The notes under the pieces: model-generated | What the model saw: only the letters and a program-made list of their open reading frames with translations | Databases searched by the model: none | What the model was told of the DNA's origin: nothing | Part shown: positions 1 through 6,545 of the stretch, one piece after another | Position numbering within the stretch: the stretch's first letter is position 1 | How the letters are laid out: each line of letters opens with the position of its first letter | Assembly (NCBI GenBank): GCA_002315015.1 | Contig: DCEX01000015.1 | Coordinates: 1 to 16,340, forward strand | From: Faecalibacterium sp. UBA1819 | GTDB taxonomy: Bacteria; Bacillota; Clostridia; Oscillospirales; Ruminococcaceae | DNA: 16,340 bases | Direction: 5' to 3' | Position numbers and translations under genes: made by a program

Positions 1-81
1 CAGTTTGTCGAAAAAGCTTTGCTTTTTCACAAACTGAATCCCTATTCAAAATGGAAAAGAGGGCTCAGCCCCCTTTTCCAA
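1..81. repeat. Left copy of a two-hairpin intergenic repeat
   Basis: This segment matches bases 16260-16340 in the same orientation at 75 of 81 positions. It folds into two hairpins. The first pairs 1-8 with 29-36 and 10-17 with 21-28, with a bulged C at 9 and a 3-base loop. The second pairs 52-59 with 73-80 and 61-64 with 68-71, with one A/C mismatch. The differences are at 20 (loop), 35, 39, 42, 46 and 47; the whole second hairpin is identical in both copies. The window edge cuts the upstream side, so the true left boundary is unknown. It carries no credible gene. It resembles a REP- or MITE-like dispersed element, but the family is not identified. Confidence 0.8.
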
Positions 82-94
82 GCCTTTTTCCCCT

Positions 95-126
95 TGCAGC
101 CTGACTTCTTTTTGAATCAGGCGGCA
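95..126. other. Third hairpin, possibly part of the same repeat unit
   Basis: TGC (95-97) pairs with GCA (124-126), GCCTGA (99-104) with TCAGGC (117-122), and TTC (106-108) with GAA (114-116). There is an A/G mismatch, a bulged C at 105 and a T5 loop. It lies 14 bases after the left repeat copy in non-coding DNA, so it may be the third module of one longer element. The right copy is cut by the window edge before this point, so this cannot be confirmed here. Confidence 0.5.
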
Positions 127-142
127 GTTTTTAGACAGTCTC

Positions 143-174
143 AAACGGGTAGGAGTAAAAGCTCCTACCCGTTT
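143..174 (-). terminator. Terminator-like hairpin after the CysK-like gene
   Basis: A perfect 13-bp stem (143-155 with 162-174) and a 6-base loop lie 8 bases beyond the stop codon of the minus-strand gene. On the minus strand no clear T tract follows, only a short mixed sequence with an A run. It may therefore be a transcript-stabilising end rather than a classical intrinsic terminator. Confidence 0.6.
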
Positions 175-181
175 CATGTTG

Positions 182-1081
182 TTATTCGTATGTTTCTTTG
201 CCGGAAAAAATACACAGCACGCGGCGCATGTCTTTATTTTCTTTCATATATCGGTGGGCGGCATCCAAAACTGCTCCCGCCGAGGGAGAAGCGGGGATGG
301 CGTCGCTTTTCAATACTTCTTGTGCTGTTTCCGCCGCATCTTGACTCGTAACCGGTATAATTGCATCAACAATATACGGATTGTAATTTTCCGGCACAAA
401 ACCCGGCCCCAATCCGGGAATACTGTGAGCGCCTGGCTCCCCACCGGCCAGCACCTGGCTTTCATAAGGCTCTACGGCAATCATCCGCACATCGGGATAC
501 CATGCTTTCATAAATTCTCCTACCCCGGTAATGGTGCCGCCGGAGCCAACCCCCACGACGATTGCGTCTAAGGCGCCTTCTGTTGCACGGGCGATATTCG
601 GCCCTGTGACACGGCGATGAAATTCGGCGTTAAGGTCGTTATCAAAATAATCCAAATAATAGCCGCCTGTTTTTTCCACGGCTTCCCGCGCACGCTTTTT
701 CAGCCCCATTCGCCCATAAATCTGGTTGGTGAGTGCGATTTTTGCCCCCAGCTTGATAAAAAGCTTTTGCCGCGCTTCCGGTACGCTGGAGGGCATACAT
801 AAAATTAAAGGATGGCGGCTGTGTGCGCAGGCAATGGCCAAGGCAACGGCAAAGCTGCCGCTGGAAGTTTCCACCACCGGCTGACCCGGCTGCAACAATC
901 CTTTTTCCGTGGCAATCGCCAGCATTCCCTCCGCCAAAGCATCTTTCATGGAAGCGGTGGGACCGCCGAATGCAAGGTAAGCATAGAGGCTTTGCGGAAG
1001 GGCGTATTTTGCGCTGTATCCCGAAAGCTGAACAACGCTTCGTTGATAAAGCGTTTCATAATAGCTTGCTTTAATGTCCAA
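182..1081 (-). CDS. Divergent cysteine synthase (CysK)-like PLP-dependent enzyme
   Basis: It belongs to the fold-type II PLP family of O-acetylserine sulfhydrylases and cystathionine beta-synthases. With the chosen start it has 299 residues, near the usual CysK length. The PLP lysine is K46 in a GGPTASMKDALA segment. A glycine loop GVGSGGTITG (177-186) would hold the cofactor phosphate, followed by IAVEP (201-205) and GLGPGFVP (223-230), both typical of CysK. Odd points: the usual TSGNTG substrate loop reads TSSGSFAV (72-79), the N-terminal IGNTPLVRL-like block is not recognisable, and the final GISSGA is ASPSAGA. The substrate is therefore uncertain; O-acetylserine, another beta-substituted amino acid, or a desulfhydrase role are all possible. 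I chose TTG at 1081 because GAAGGGA lies 10 bases upstream. An in-frame GTG at 1105 lacks a ribosome site and lies only about 7 bases from the predicted transcription start. It is monocistronic, with its own promoter and a 3' hairpin. Confidence 0.85.
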   Translation of the reverse strand: MDIKASYYETLYQRSVVQLSGYSAKYALPQSLYAYLAFGGPTASMKDALAEGMLAIATEKGLLQPGQPVVETSSGSFAVALAIACAHSRHPLILCMPSSVPEARQKLFIKLGAKIALTNQIYGRMGLKKRAREAVEKTGGYYLDYFDNDLNAEFHRRVTGPNIARATEGALDAIVVGVGSGGTITGVGEFMKAWYPDVRMIAVEPYESQVLAGGEPGAHSIPGLGPGFVPENYNPYIVDAIIPVTSQDAAETAQEVLKSDAIPASPSAGAVLDAAHRYMKENKDMRRVLCIFSGKETYE

Positions 1082-1118
1082 AATAACCGCGTCCCTTCGT
1101 ATCACTTCTTATAATACT

Positions 1119-1146
1119 ATTATAACGTATCTGGCTATGAACGCAA
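1119..1146 (-). promoter_or_regulatory. Promoter of the CysK-like gene
   Basis: On the minus strand a perfect -10 TATAAT (1119-1124) sits 16 bases from a weak -35 TTGCGT (1141-1146). The transcript should start near 1112. That favours the TTG start at 1081 over the GTG at 1105. Confidence 0.6.
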
Positions 1147-1196
1147 GAGGTGCTTGCCTTGCGGGAAAAAAACAAAAACTTTTGTACAAGTACGGC

Positions 1197-1266
1197 GTAA
1201 AGTACTTGACTTTACACTAAGGGCGCGTTATAATAAATAGCGCTGTGTAAAGGATAAAGCTTTACA
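1197..1266 (+). promoter_or_regulatory. ylxM-ffh operon promoter with two palindromes
   Basis: A strong promoter is visible: -35 TTGACT (1206-1211), a 17-base spacer and -10 TATAAT (1229-1234). Two inverted repeats of the same design flank it. GTAAAG-N7-CTTTAC (1197-1215) overlaps the -35 box, and TGTAAAG-N7-CTTTACA (1246-1266) lies just past the expected transcription start. Their centres (1206 and 1256) are 50 bp apart, close to five helical turns. A third, overlapping inverted repeat CAAGTAC-N8-GTACTTG occupies 1187-1208. This arrangement looks like paired operators; the binding protein is unknown. Confidence 0.75.
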
Positions 1267-1297
1267 TTTGTCTGCGCGATGCCGGGAGGGAGAAAGC

Positions 1298-1666
1298 ATG
1301 TCGAAAAATCTGGAAATTTCTTACTTGCTGGATTTTTACGGCGAAGTCCTCACCGAAAAACAGCGCGATGTAATGTATCAATATTATAATGAAGACCTTT
1401 CGCTGGCCGAAATTGCAGAGAACTTCGGCATCACCCGGCAAGGCGTGCGCGACGCGATTAAAAGAGGCGAAGCGACCCTGATAACGCTGGAGGAAAAGGT
1501 GGGGTTTGCAAAGCGTTACCGCGCTTTGCAGGATTCGCTGGAGCAAATGCACGCGCTGGCGAAGAATATTCGCTTTTTAAACCGCGAGCGCTGCGGCAGT
1601 GATTTTGAAATCAATCAAAATGCCGATGAATTGCTGGCGCTGGTGGAAAAATTGGAAGAAATCTAA
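1298..1666 (+). CDS. ylxM: YlxM family HTH protein, SRP-associated
   Basis: A 122-residue protein of the YlxM/p13 family, whose genes sit next to ffh across the Firmicutes. The N-terminal half holds a sigma-70 region-4-like helix-turn-helix: SLAEIAENFGITRQGVRDAIKR lies at roughly residues 35-56, preceded by LTEKQRDVMYQYY. The C-terminal half is helical and charged. Known YlxM proteins are linked to signal recognition particle function. The ATG at 1298 is chosen because GGGAGGGAG ends a few bases upstream; an earlier in-frame start at 1268 has no ribosome site. It is the first gene of the ylxM-ffh-rpsP-khpA run, 36 bases before ffh. Because it is an HTH protein behind a palindrome-rich promoter, autoregulation is possible, but that is inference. 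Confidence 0.93.
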   Translation: MSKNLEISYLLDFYGEVLTEKQRDVMYQYYNEDLSLAEIAENFGITRQGVRDAIKRGEATLITLEEKVGFAKRYRALQDSLEQMHALAKNIRFLNRERCGSDFEINQNADELLALVEKLEEI

Positions 1667-1702
1667 ACGGGGGAGAATTCCCCGCCGAAGGAGGGAACGC
1701 CG

Positions 1703-3049
1703 GTGGCATTTGAATCGTTAAGCGAAAAGCTTTCCGCTGTCTTTAAAAAGCTGCGCGGAAAGGGCAAGCTGTCCGAGCAGGATATTAAAACCGCAATGCG
1801 CGAGGTGCGCATGGCTTTGCTGGAGGCAGACGTCAACTATAAAGTGGCGAAAGATTTTATCGCAGGCGTGACCGAACGCGCCTTGGGCCAAGAGGTAATG
1901 GAAAGCCTCACCCCTGCCCAGCAGGTGATTAAAATTGTCAATGATGAGTTGACCGAGCTGATGGGCGGCGAGGAAGCCGCACGCATCCGCATTAAGTCGA
2001 AGCCGCCCACGGTGATTATGATGTGCGGTTTGCAGGGTGCCGGTAAAACGACGCACTGCGCAAAGCTGGGCAAGCGCTTTTTGAAAGAGGGTCATCGACC
2101 GCTTTTGGTGGCGTGTGACATTTACCGTCCGGCTGCTGTCGATCAGCTGTGTGTTGTCGGCCAGCAAGCGGGTGTTCCCGTGTTCCGCTTGGATGGCGAA
2201 AAGCCCGAGGAAATCGCGCGTCAGGCATACCGCCATGCGCGTGACCACGGCAACGACATTATGATTTTGGACACTGCGGGCCGTTTGCATGTGGATGAAG
2301 CGCTGATGCAGGAGTTGGCGCGCATCAAGCAAACCGTAGAAGTGGACGAAACGCTCCTCGTTATTGACGCGATGGCCGGTCAAGACGCGGTCAACGTGGC
2401 AAAGGCATTCAGCGAGAATACCGGTATCGACGGCGTCATTTTGACAAAGCTGGACGGCGATACGCGCGGCGGCAGTGCGCTGAGCGTTCGCTCTGTAACA
2501 GGCAAACCCATTAAGTTTGCGGGTGTTGGCGAAAAGCTGGACGACTTGGAAGTGTTCCACCCCGAACGTATGGCAAGCCGCATTTTGGGCATGGGCGATG
2601 TGCTGACGCTGATTGAAAAAGCGCAGGATGCAGCCGATGAGAAAAAGGCCGAGGAAACCGCAAAGCGCTTGCTGGAAAATAAGTTTGATATGAACGACAT
2701 GCTTGACCAGCTGAACCAGCTGAAAAAGATGGGCGGCGTGGGTGCGTTAATTTCCATGATTCCCGGTGCAGCCGGAAAGGTAGACGCCGATAAAATTAAC
2801 GAGTCGAAGCAGCTGGTGCATATTGAAGCAATTATTCAAAGCATGACGCCCGCCGAGCGTGCCAAACCCTCAATCATTGACCCCAAGCGCAAACGCCGCA
2901 TCGCGGCCGGAAGCGGCACAAAGGTGGAAGATGTCAACCGTTTGCTCAAGCAGTTTGAACAAATGAGCAAAATGATGAAGCAGATTAAAAAGAACCCCAA
3001 GTTCCTGAAAGGCCTTGGAAAAATGCCCGGTATGCCGGATTTGTTTTAA
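1703..3049 (+). CDS. ffh: Signal recognition particle GTPase Ffh (SRP54)
   Basis: Ffh binds signal peptides of nascent membrane and secreted proteins together with SRP RNA, and docks with FtsY at the membrane. The 448 residues give the full architecture: an N-terminal helical bundle (about 1-90), the GTPase G domain with P-loop GLQGAGKTT (109-117), DTAGR (190-194) and TKLDGDTRGG (248-257), and a methionine-rich M domain (about 300-448). The M domain contains RKRRIAAGSG (396-405), the RNA-binding region, and a C-terminal run of methionines (QMSKMMKQIKK). The start is GTG at 1703, preceded by GAAGGAGGG. It follows ylxM and precedes rpsP in the expected order. No SRP RNA gene was seen in this window. 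Confidence 0.99.
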   Translation: MAFESLSEKLSAVFKKLRGKGKLSEQDIKTAMREVRMALLEADVNYKVAKDFIAGVTERALGQEVMESLTPAQQVIKIVNDELTELMGGEEAARIRIKSKPPTVIMMCGLQGAGKTTHCAKLGKRFLKEGHRPLLVACDIYRPAAVDQLCVVGQQAGVPVFRLDGEKPEEIARQAYRHARDHGNDIMILDTAGRLHVDEALMQELARIKQTVEVDETLLVIDAMAGQDAVNVAKAFSENTGIDGVILTKLDGDTRGGSALSVRSVTGKPIKFAGVGEKLDDLEVFHPERMASRILGMGDVLTLIEKAQDAADEKKAEETAKRLLENKFDMNDMLDQLNQLKKMGGVGALISMIPGAAGKVDADKINESKQLVHIEAIIQSMTPAERAKPSIIDPKRKRRIAAGSGTKVEDVNRLLKQFEQMSKMMKQIKKNPKFLKGLGKMPGMPDLF

Positions 3050-3117
3050 GGTAGTCGCGGCGCAACGCCGACACTATATATCCAAAAATTTTTTATTATC
3101 TTATGGAGGTGCCAGCA

Positions 3118-3360
3118 ATGGCTGTTAAAATCAGACTGCGCCGCATGGGCGCGAAAAAAGCCCCTTTCTATCGTGTTGTTGTAGCGGATTCCCGCTCTCC
3201 CCGTGATGGTCGTTTCATCGAGGAGATCGGCTACTACGATCCCACCAAAGAGCCTTCTGTGATCAAGATTGATGCAGACAAGGCAAAGGCTTGGATTGCT
3301 AACGGTGCACAGCCCACAGACACTGTGCGCGTTCTGCTGAAGAAGAGCGAGATTTTGTAA
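3118..3360 (+). CDS. rpsP: 30S ribosomal protein S16
   Basis: An 80-residue S16, the small-subunit assembly protein that contacts 16S rRNA. The diagnostic start [19 protein letters not shown] and the segments [19 protein letters not shown] and [11 protein letters not shown] are present at full length. The ATG at 3118 follows GGAGGT by 7 bases; an in-frame ATG at 3103 is too early and lies before that site. The gene uses a narrow set of preferred codons, as expected for a ribosomal protein. It follows ffh across a 68-base gap that holds a small GC hairpin near 3055 and an A5T6 stretch near 3085. That could be a processing or partial attenuation site, but nothing decisive is visible. Confidence 0.99.
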   Translation: MAVKIRLRRMGAKKAPFYRVVVADSRSPRDGRFIEEIGYYDPTKEPSVIKIDADKAKAWIANGAQPTDTVRVLLKKSEIL

Positions 3361-3378
3361 GGTCAGGAGGGGCTGTTT

Positions 3379-3612
3379 ATGCAGGAGCTTTTATTGACTG
3401 TTGCACGCGGCCTTGTGGATGACAAGGAAGCCGTGCGCGTCACGGTAGACCAGCCGAACGAAGAAGGCATTGTGGTGTATCATCTGTATGTTGCCGAGGA
3501 CGATATGGGCCGTGTAATTGGAAAGCAGGGCCGTATCGCCAAGGCCATTCGCGTTGTCATGCGCGCTGCGGCGGTGCGTGAAAACGAAAAAGTGGTCGTG
3601 GAGATCGGCTGA
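3379..3612 (+). CDS. khpA: KhpA, KH-domain RNA-binding protein
   Basis: A 77-residue single-KH protein (YlqC/KhpA). In Firmicutes KhpA partners with KhpB/Jag as a small-RNA and mRNA chaperone that affects cell division and elongation. The KH GxxG loop is G48-K-Q-G51 inside GRVIGKQGRIAKAIR. The ATG at 3379 follows GGAGGGG by 8 bases, and the gene starts 18 bases after rpsP. The usual downstream neighbours ylqD, rimM, trmD and rplS do not follow; the transcript ends in the terminator at 3699. A short plus-strand reading frame from 3621 runs through that terminator and is not considered a gene. Confidence 0.97.
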   Translation: MQELLLTVARGLVDDKEAVRVTVDQPNEEGIVVYHLYVAEDDMGRVIGKQGRIAKAIRVVMRAAAVRENEKVVVEIG

Positions 3613-3698
3613 GGTTTTGCATGAGCAAAAGCGGCGGTATCGACGCGGGAGCATCCTGCCAAGACCCAACGGACATAAGAAACCCGTTTGCAAAAGCG

Positions 3699-3747
3699 AA
3701 AAAAGGAACACGGCGTGTGAGCAAAACGCGCCGTGTTCCTTTTTTTG
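3699..3747. terminator. Strong bidirectional terminator after khpA
   Basis: A 17-bp stem (3699-3715 with 3729-3745) ends in an A6 run on the left and a T7 run on the right, so it works on both strands. It closes the ylxM-khpA transcript and, on the minus strand, the XRE regulator gene that ends at 3760. Confidence 0.92.
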
Positions 3748-3759
3748 TTTTCGGAAAGC

Positions 3760-3975
3760 TCAGGTGGGATAAGGAGCAGGGCAGGAGGTTCTGCCCAAAA
3801 GATAGTCCACGCTGGTGCCGTAATAATCGGCCAGTTTGTCTAAAACAGCTGCCGGTACGTTTAAGCGTTCCAATTCATAGTCAGAGTAGGTTGTTTGGTG
3901 AATGTGCAGATATTCGGCAATGACCCGCTGGGACAAATCGCGGTCTTCCCGTAAATCTCGAATACGCAGTTTCAT
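3760..3975 (-). CDS. Small XRE/Cro-type HTH regulator
   Basis: A 71-residue DNA-binding protein consisting of almost nothing but the XRE fold. It starts MKLRIRDLREDRDLSQRVIA, continues with the recognition helix region IHQTTYSDYELER, and ends with LADYYGTSVDYLLGR, the usual fifth helix. The ATG at 3975 follows GAGGTG by about 7 bases; an upstream in-frame ATG at 4002 lacks a site. It is transcribed divergently from the 104-residue orphan gene. The 93-base gap between them carries two TAAGGG-N5-CCCTTA palindromes, so autoregulation and control of the neighbour are likely. No effector or toxin motif is present. It is isolated by terminators on both sides of the two-gene unit. Confidence 0.9.
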   Translation of the reverse strand: MKLRIRDLREDRDLSQRVIAEYLHIHQTTYSDYELERLNVPAAVLDKLADYYGTSVDYLLGRTSCPAPYPT

Positions 3976-4002
3976 TGGAATCACCTCTTTTTCAGTATGC
4001 AT

Positions 4003-4048
4003 TAAGGGAAAAACCCTTATTGATTTTTAAGGGCTTTTCCCTTAAAAT
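4003..4048. promoter_or_regulatory. Divergent promoter region with paired operators
   Basis: Two palindromes share the core TAAGGG-N5-CCCTTA: site 1 at 4003-4019 and site 2 at 4028-4044, the latter extending to 9-bp arms at 4025-4047. For the plus-strand gene, -35 TTGATT (4020-4025), a 17-base spacer and -10 TAAAAT (4043-4048) place site 2 exactly in the spacer. For the minus-strand XRE gene, a weak pair (-10 CATACT at 3994-3999, -35 near 4018-4023) places site 1 in its spacer. This is a direct sequence argument for repression of both promoters by one protein, most simply the XRE product. Confidence 0.75.
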
Positions 4049-4068
4049 GGAGGATAAGGAGGGATAAC

Positions 4069-4383
4069 TTGAAAAAGAAATGTCATGTTTTAGATTGTAC
4101 GGGCGAAAGCCTTCCGGTATTAGATTTATCGGAATGGATGAACGACAATGTGGGGTATCTATATTTGTTTGGAAGTTGGGAAAAGATGCAGCAAATGTCT
4201 GCGATTCTCAGCGAGCGGCACGCCAAAAGAAGAAAGCCCCGTGTGGTGGCAGTCATCTACGGCAAACCGTGCGGCAATATTCCCGGCGTAGACCGGTGGT
4301 TTTGCCTATCACGGGAAGTGATGCCGCCCGAAAGAATTCAATCTTTCATACAAACCTTGCAGCAGCGCCTAGGGCGTTTTTGA
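4069..4383 (+). CDS. Orphan 104-residue protein paired with the XRE regulator
   Basis: I do not recognise this protein. It begins with TTG at 4069, five bases after AAGGAGGG, and reads MKKKCHVLDCTGESLPVLDL. It has no signal peptide or membrane helix. Visible features are two cysteines near the N terminus (C5, C10), an aromatic segment VGYLYLFGSWEKM, a basic stretch RHAKRRKPR, a hydrophobic strand VVAVIYG, and a helical C terminus rich in Gln. The predicted transcription start lies about 14 bases before the start codon. The divergent XRE gene and shared palindromes suggest the two form one regulated unit. An accessory or phage-derived origin is possible but not shown. The coding call rests on the ribosome site, the promoter, and the terminator that follows. 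Confidence 0.72.
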   Translation: MKKKCHVLDCTGESLPVLDLSEWMNDNVGYLYLFGSWEKMQQMSAILSERHAKRRKPRVVAVIYGKPCGNIPGVDRWFCLSREVMPPERIQSFIQTLQQRLGRF

Positions 4384-4467
4384 AAACAAAAAATGCACGG
4401 TTTTTGGAAAAAGCAGGTTGAAAATTCGGTTGTTCGGAAAGTCGCTAAACAATCAAGAGTGCAAAAG

Positions 4468-4512
4468 AAAACCCGCACAGGGCTTCTTTCGGAGAAGTGC
4501 TGTGCGGGTTTT
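4468..4512. terminator. Bidirectional terminator between the orphan gene and lepA
   Basis: AAAACCCGCACA (4468-4479) pairs with TGTGCGGGTTTT (4501-4512), and a second short CTTCT/AGAAG stem forms inside the loop. Flanking A4 and T4 tracts make it usable on both strands. It lies 5 bases past the lepA stop codon. Confidence 0.88.
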
Positions 4513-4517
4513 AAAAT

Positions 4518-6320
4518 TTATTCGTCCAATTTCAGAACAGCGGTAAATGCTTCGCTCGGAACGCTTACGGTGCCTAGCTGGCGCATTTTGCGTTTGCCTT
4601 CCTTTTGCTTTTCCAGCAGCTTTTTCTTTCGGGTAATATCGCCGCCGTAACACTTGGCCAAAACGTCTTTTCGCATGGCCTTTACGGTTTCACGCGCAAT
4701 CACCTTTCCGCCGATGGCCGCCTGAATCGGAATTTCAAACATTTGGCGAGGAATATTTTCTTTCAAGCGCTCTGCCAAGCGGCGGCCTTTTGCATAGGCC
4801 GTGTCGGCATGAACAATCATGGAAAGTGCGTCTACCATATCGCCGTTTAATAAAATATCCAGTTTGACCAGCTTCGATTCCACAAAGCCTTTCATTTCGT
4901 AGTCATAGCTGGCGTAGCCGCGGCTGCGAGACTTGATTGCGTCAAAGAAATCATACACGATTTCGCCCAAAGGCAATTCATAGTGCAAATCCACGCGGGT
5001 TTCGTCGAGATACTTCATGTCACGCATCACGCCGCGGCGGCTTTGGCACAAATCCATCAAGCTGCCGACGTACTCGGACGGCGTATAGATGTGGGCATCC
5101 ACAAACGGCTCCTCTGCCTTGGCAATTTTGGCGGGGTCGGGATAGTTGGTCGGGTTTTCAATCATCTGCACGGTGCCGTCGGTCAGTGTGATGCGGTATT
5201 CTACGCTGGGGGCTGTGGTGATGATGTCTAAATCAAATTCACGCTCTAAGCGCTCGCTGATAATTTCGAGGTGCAGCAGCCCCAAGAAGCCGCAGCGGAA
5301 GCCAAAGCCCAGTGCAACCGAAGTTTCAGGGTCATAGCTCAGAGAGGCGTCGTTGAGCTGAAGCTTTTCCAAAGCGTCTTTTAAGTCTTGGTATTTGGCA
5401 CCGTCGGCGGGATAAATGCCGCAGAACACCATCGGCGTCACCTTGCGGTAACCGGGCAAGGCTTCCTCACAGGGATGGCTTTTTAAGGTGACGGTATCGC
5501 CCACACGGGTTTGCTCCAGCGTTTTGATGGAGGCGGTAAAGTAGCCGACATCACCGGCTTTCAATTCACCGCACGGGGCAAGAGCCGTGGCACCCATGTG
5601 GCCTACTTCTACCAGCTGGAACTCTGCGCCGGTAGCCATCATCTTTACGGTGTCGCCCACCTTCATGCTGCCGTCAAACACACGCAGATAAACAATAACG
5701 CCCTTATAGCTGTCATACACCGCGTCAAACACGAGCGCCTTGAGCGGTGCGCTTTCGTCGCCTTTGGGCGCAGGAATATCGCTGACAACGCGCTCCAGCA
5801 CGTCCTCGATGCCGATGCCCATTTTTGCCGAAACGCGGGGGGCGTCCAAGCAAGGCAGACCAATCACATCTTCTACTTCATGGGCAATGCGGTCAGGTTC
5901 AGCGCTGGGCAAGTCAATTTTATTCAAGATGGGTACAAGCTCCAAGTCGTGCTCCAAAGCCATGTAAGTGTTGGCCAATGTCTGCGCTTCAACGCCTTGG
6001 CTGGCGTCAACCACCAAAATAGCGCCTTCACAGGCGGCAAGGCTGCGCGACACCTCATAGCCAAAGTCAACGTGACCCGGCGTGTCGATCAAGTTAAATT
6101 CATACTGCTCGCCGTTTTTAGCGGTGTACTGCATGGTCACAGCGCGCGCTTTAATGGTAATGCCGCGCTCGCGCTCCAGCTCCATATCATCTAACAGCTG
6201 GGCCTCCATCTGACGGGCATCCACTGCTTTGGTGCTTTCCAAAATGCGGTCGGCCAAGGTGGATTTTCCGTGGTCAATATGTGCAATAATACAAAAATTG
6301 CGAATATGCTTTGCGTCCAA
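4518..6320 (-). CDS. lepA: Elongation factor 4 (LepA), ribosome back-translocating GTPase
   Basis: LepA/EF4 is a translational GTPase that acts on the ribosome, related to EF-G. With the chosen start it has 600 residues, the normal length. GTPase motifs are in order: AHIDHGKST (13-21), RGITIKA (52-58), DTPGH (79-83), NKID (133-136) and SAKMG. The LepA-specific C-terminal domain ends with [20 protein letters not shown] and [16 protein letters not shown] chose TTG at 6320 because AGGAGG lies 7 bases upstream and the product begins [14 protein letters not shown], as in other LepA proteins. The in-frame ATG at 6365 would add 15 atypical residues encoded across the ribosome site. It is monocistronic. 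Confidence 0.98.
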   Translation of the reverse strand: MDAKHIRNFCIIAHIDHGKSTLADRILESTKAVDARQMEAQLLDDMELERERGITIKARAVTMQYTAKNGEQYEFNLIDTPGHVDFGYEVSRSLAACEGAILVVDASQGVEAQTLANTYMALEHDLELVPILNKIDLPSAEPDRIAHEVEDVIGLPCLDAPRVSAKMGIGIEDVLERVVSDIPAPKGDESAPLKALVFDAVYDSYKGVIVYLRVFDGSMKVGDTVKMMATGAEFQLVEVGHMGATALAPCGELKAGDVGYFTASIKTLEQTRVGDTVTLKSHPCEEALPGYRKVTPMVFCGIYPADGAKYQDLKDALEKLQLNDASLSYDPETSVALGFGFRCGFLGLLHLEIISERLEREFDLDIITTAPSVEYRITLTDGTVQMIENPTNYPDPAKIAKAEEPFVDAHIYTPSEYVGSLMDLCQSRRGVMRDMKYLDETRVDLHYELPLGEIVYDFFDAIKSRSRGYASYDYEMKGFVESKLVKLDILLNGDMVDALSMIVHADTAYAKGRRLAERLKENIPRQMFEIPIQAAIGGKVIARETVKAMRKDVLAKCYGGDITRKKKLLEKQKEGKRKMRQLGTVSVPSEAFTAVLKLDE

Positions 6321-6437
6321 AAGGCTTCCTCCTGTAATTGGAATAGGGCAAAAAGGCAAATGCACTTTTGCCGAAAATTGCGGCCTTCTTCATCCGAACA
6401 AAGTGTGAAGAAACGCTTATTACTCCTTATTATATCA
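6321..6437 (-). promoter_or_regulatory. lepA promoter and leader with hairpin
   Basis: On the minus strand an extended -10 element, TGATATAAT (6429-6437), is the clearest promoter signal; the -35 is weak. The leader is about 100 bases. Shortly before the ribosome site it contains GGCAAA-N6-TTTGCC followed by T5 (around 6345-6372). A second GCCG/CGGC pairing competes for part of the same bases. This resembles a weak terminator or attenuator, but no known riboswitch class was recognised. Confidence 0.45.
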
Positions 6438-6474
6438 TAGTTGAAACGCCTGTGCCAGAAGCAAACGAAAAAAC

Positions 6475-6529
6475 TTGACATAACAATTTGTGTTATGTTA
6501 TACTTTAATCATAACAAAAGTTGTTATGA
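6475..6529 (+). promoter_or_regulatory. Promoter with two 21-bp palindromic operators (ArsR-MFS operon)
   Basis: The promoter has -35 TTGACA (6475-6480), an 18-base spacer and -10 TATACT (6499-6504). Two perfect palindromes with 8-bp arms and 5-base spacers surround the -10 box: ACATAACA-N5-TGTTATGT (6478-6498) and TCATAACA-N5-TGTTATGA (6509-6529). Their centres are 31 bp apart, three helical turns, so a dimer at each site would sit on the same face of the DNA. The likely binder is the winged-helix protein encoded immediately downstream. Confidence 0.85.
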
Positions 6530-6545
6530 TGGTGAGGCGGATGGA

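Noticed and set aside
1718..2560. Minus-strand reading frame of 280 codons opposite ffh
   Set aside because: It is antisense to the conserved GTPase domain, and its composition (many His, Gln, Leu) is typical of a shadow frame.
3621..3923. Possible small gene directly after khpA
   Set aside because: It reads through the strong terminator and into the opposite-strand XRE gene, with only a weak ribosome site.
5511..6194. Plus-strand reading frame of 227 codons opposite lepA
   Set aside because: It is antisense to the conserved GTP-binding domain of lepA, and no start signal or known motif was found.
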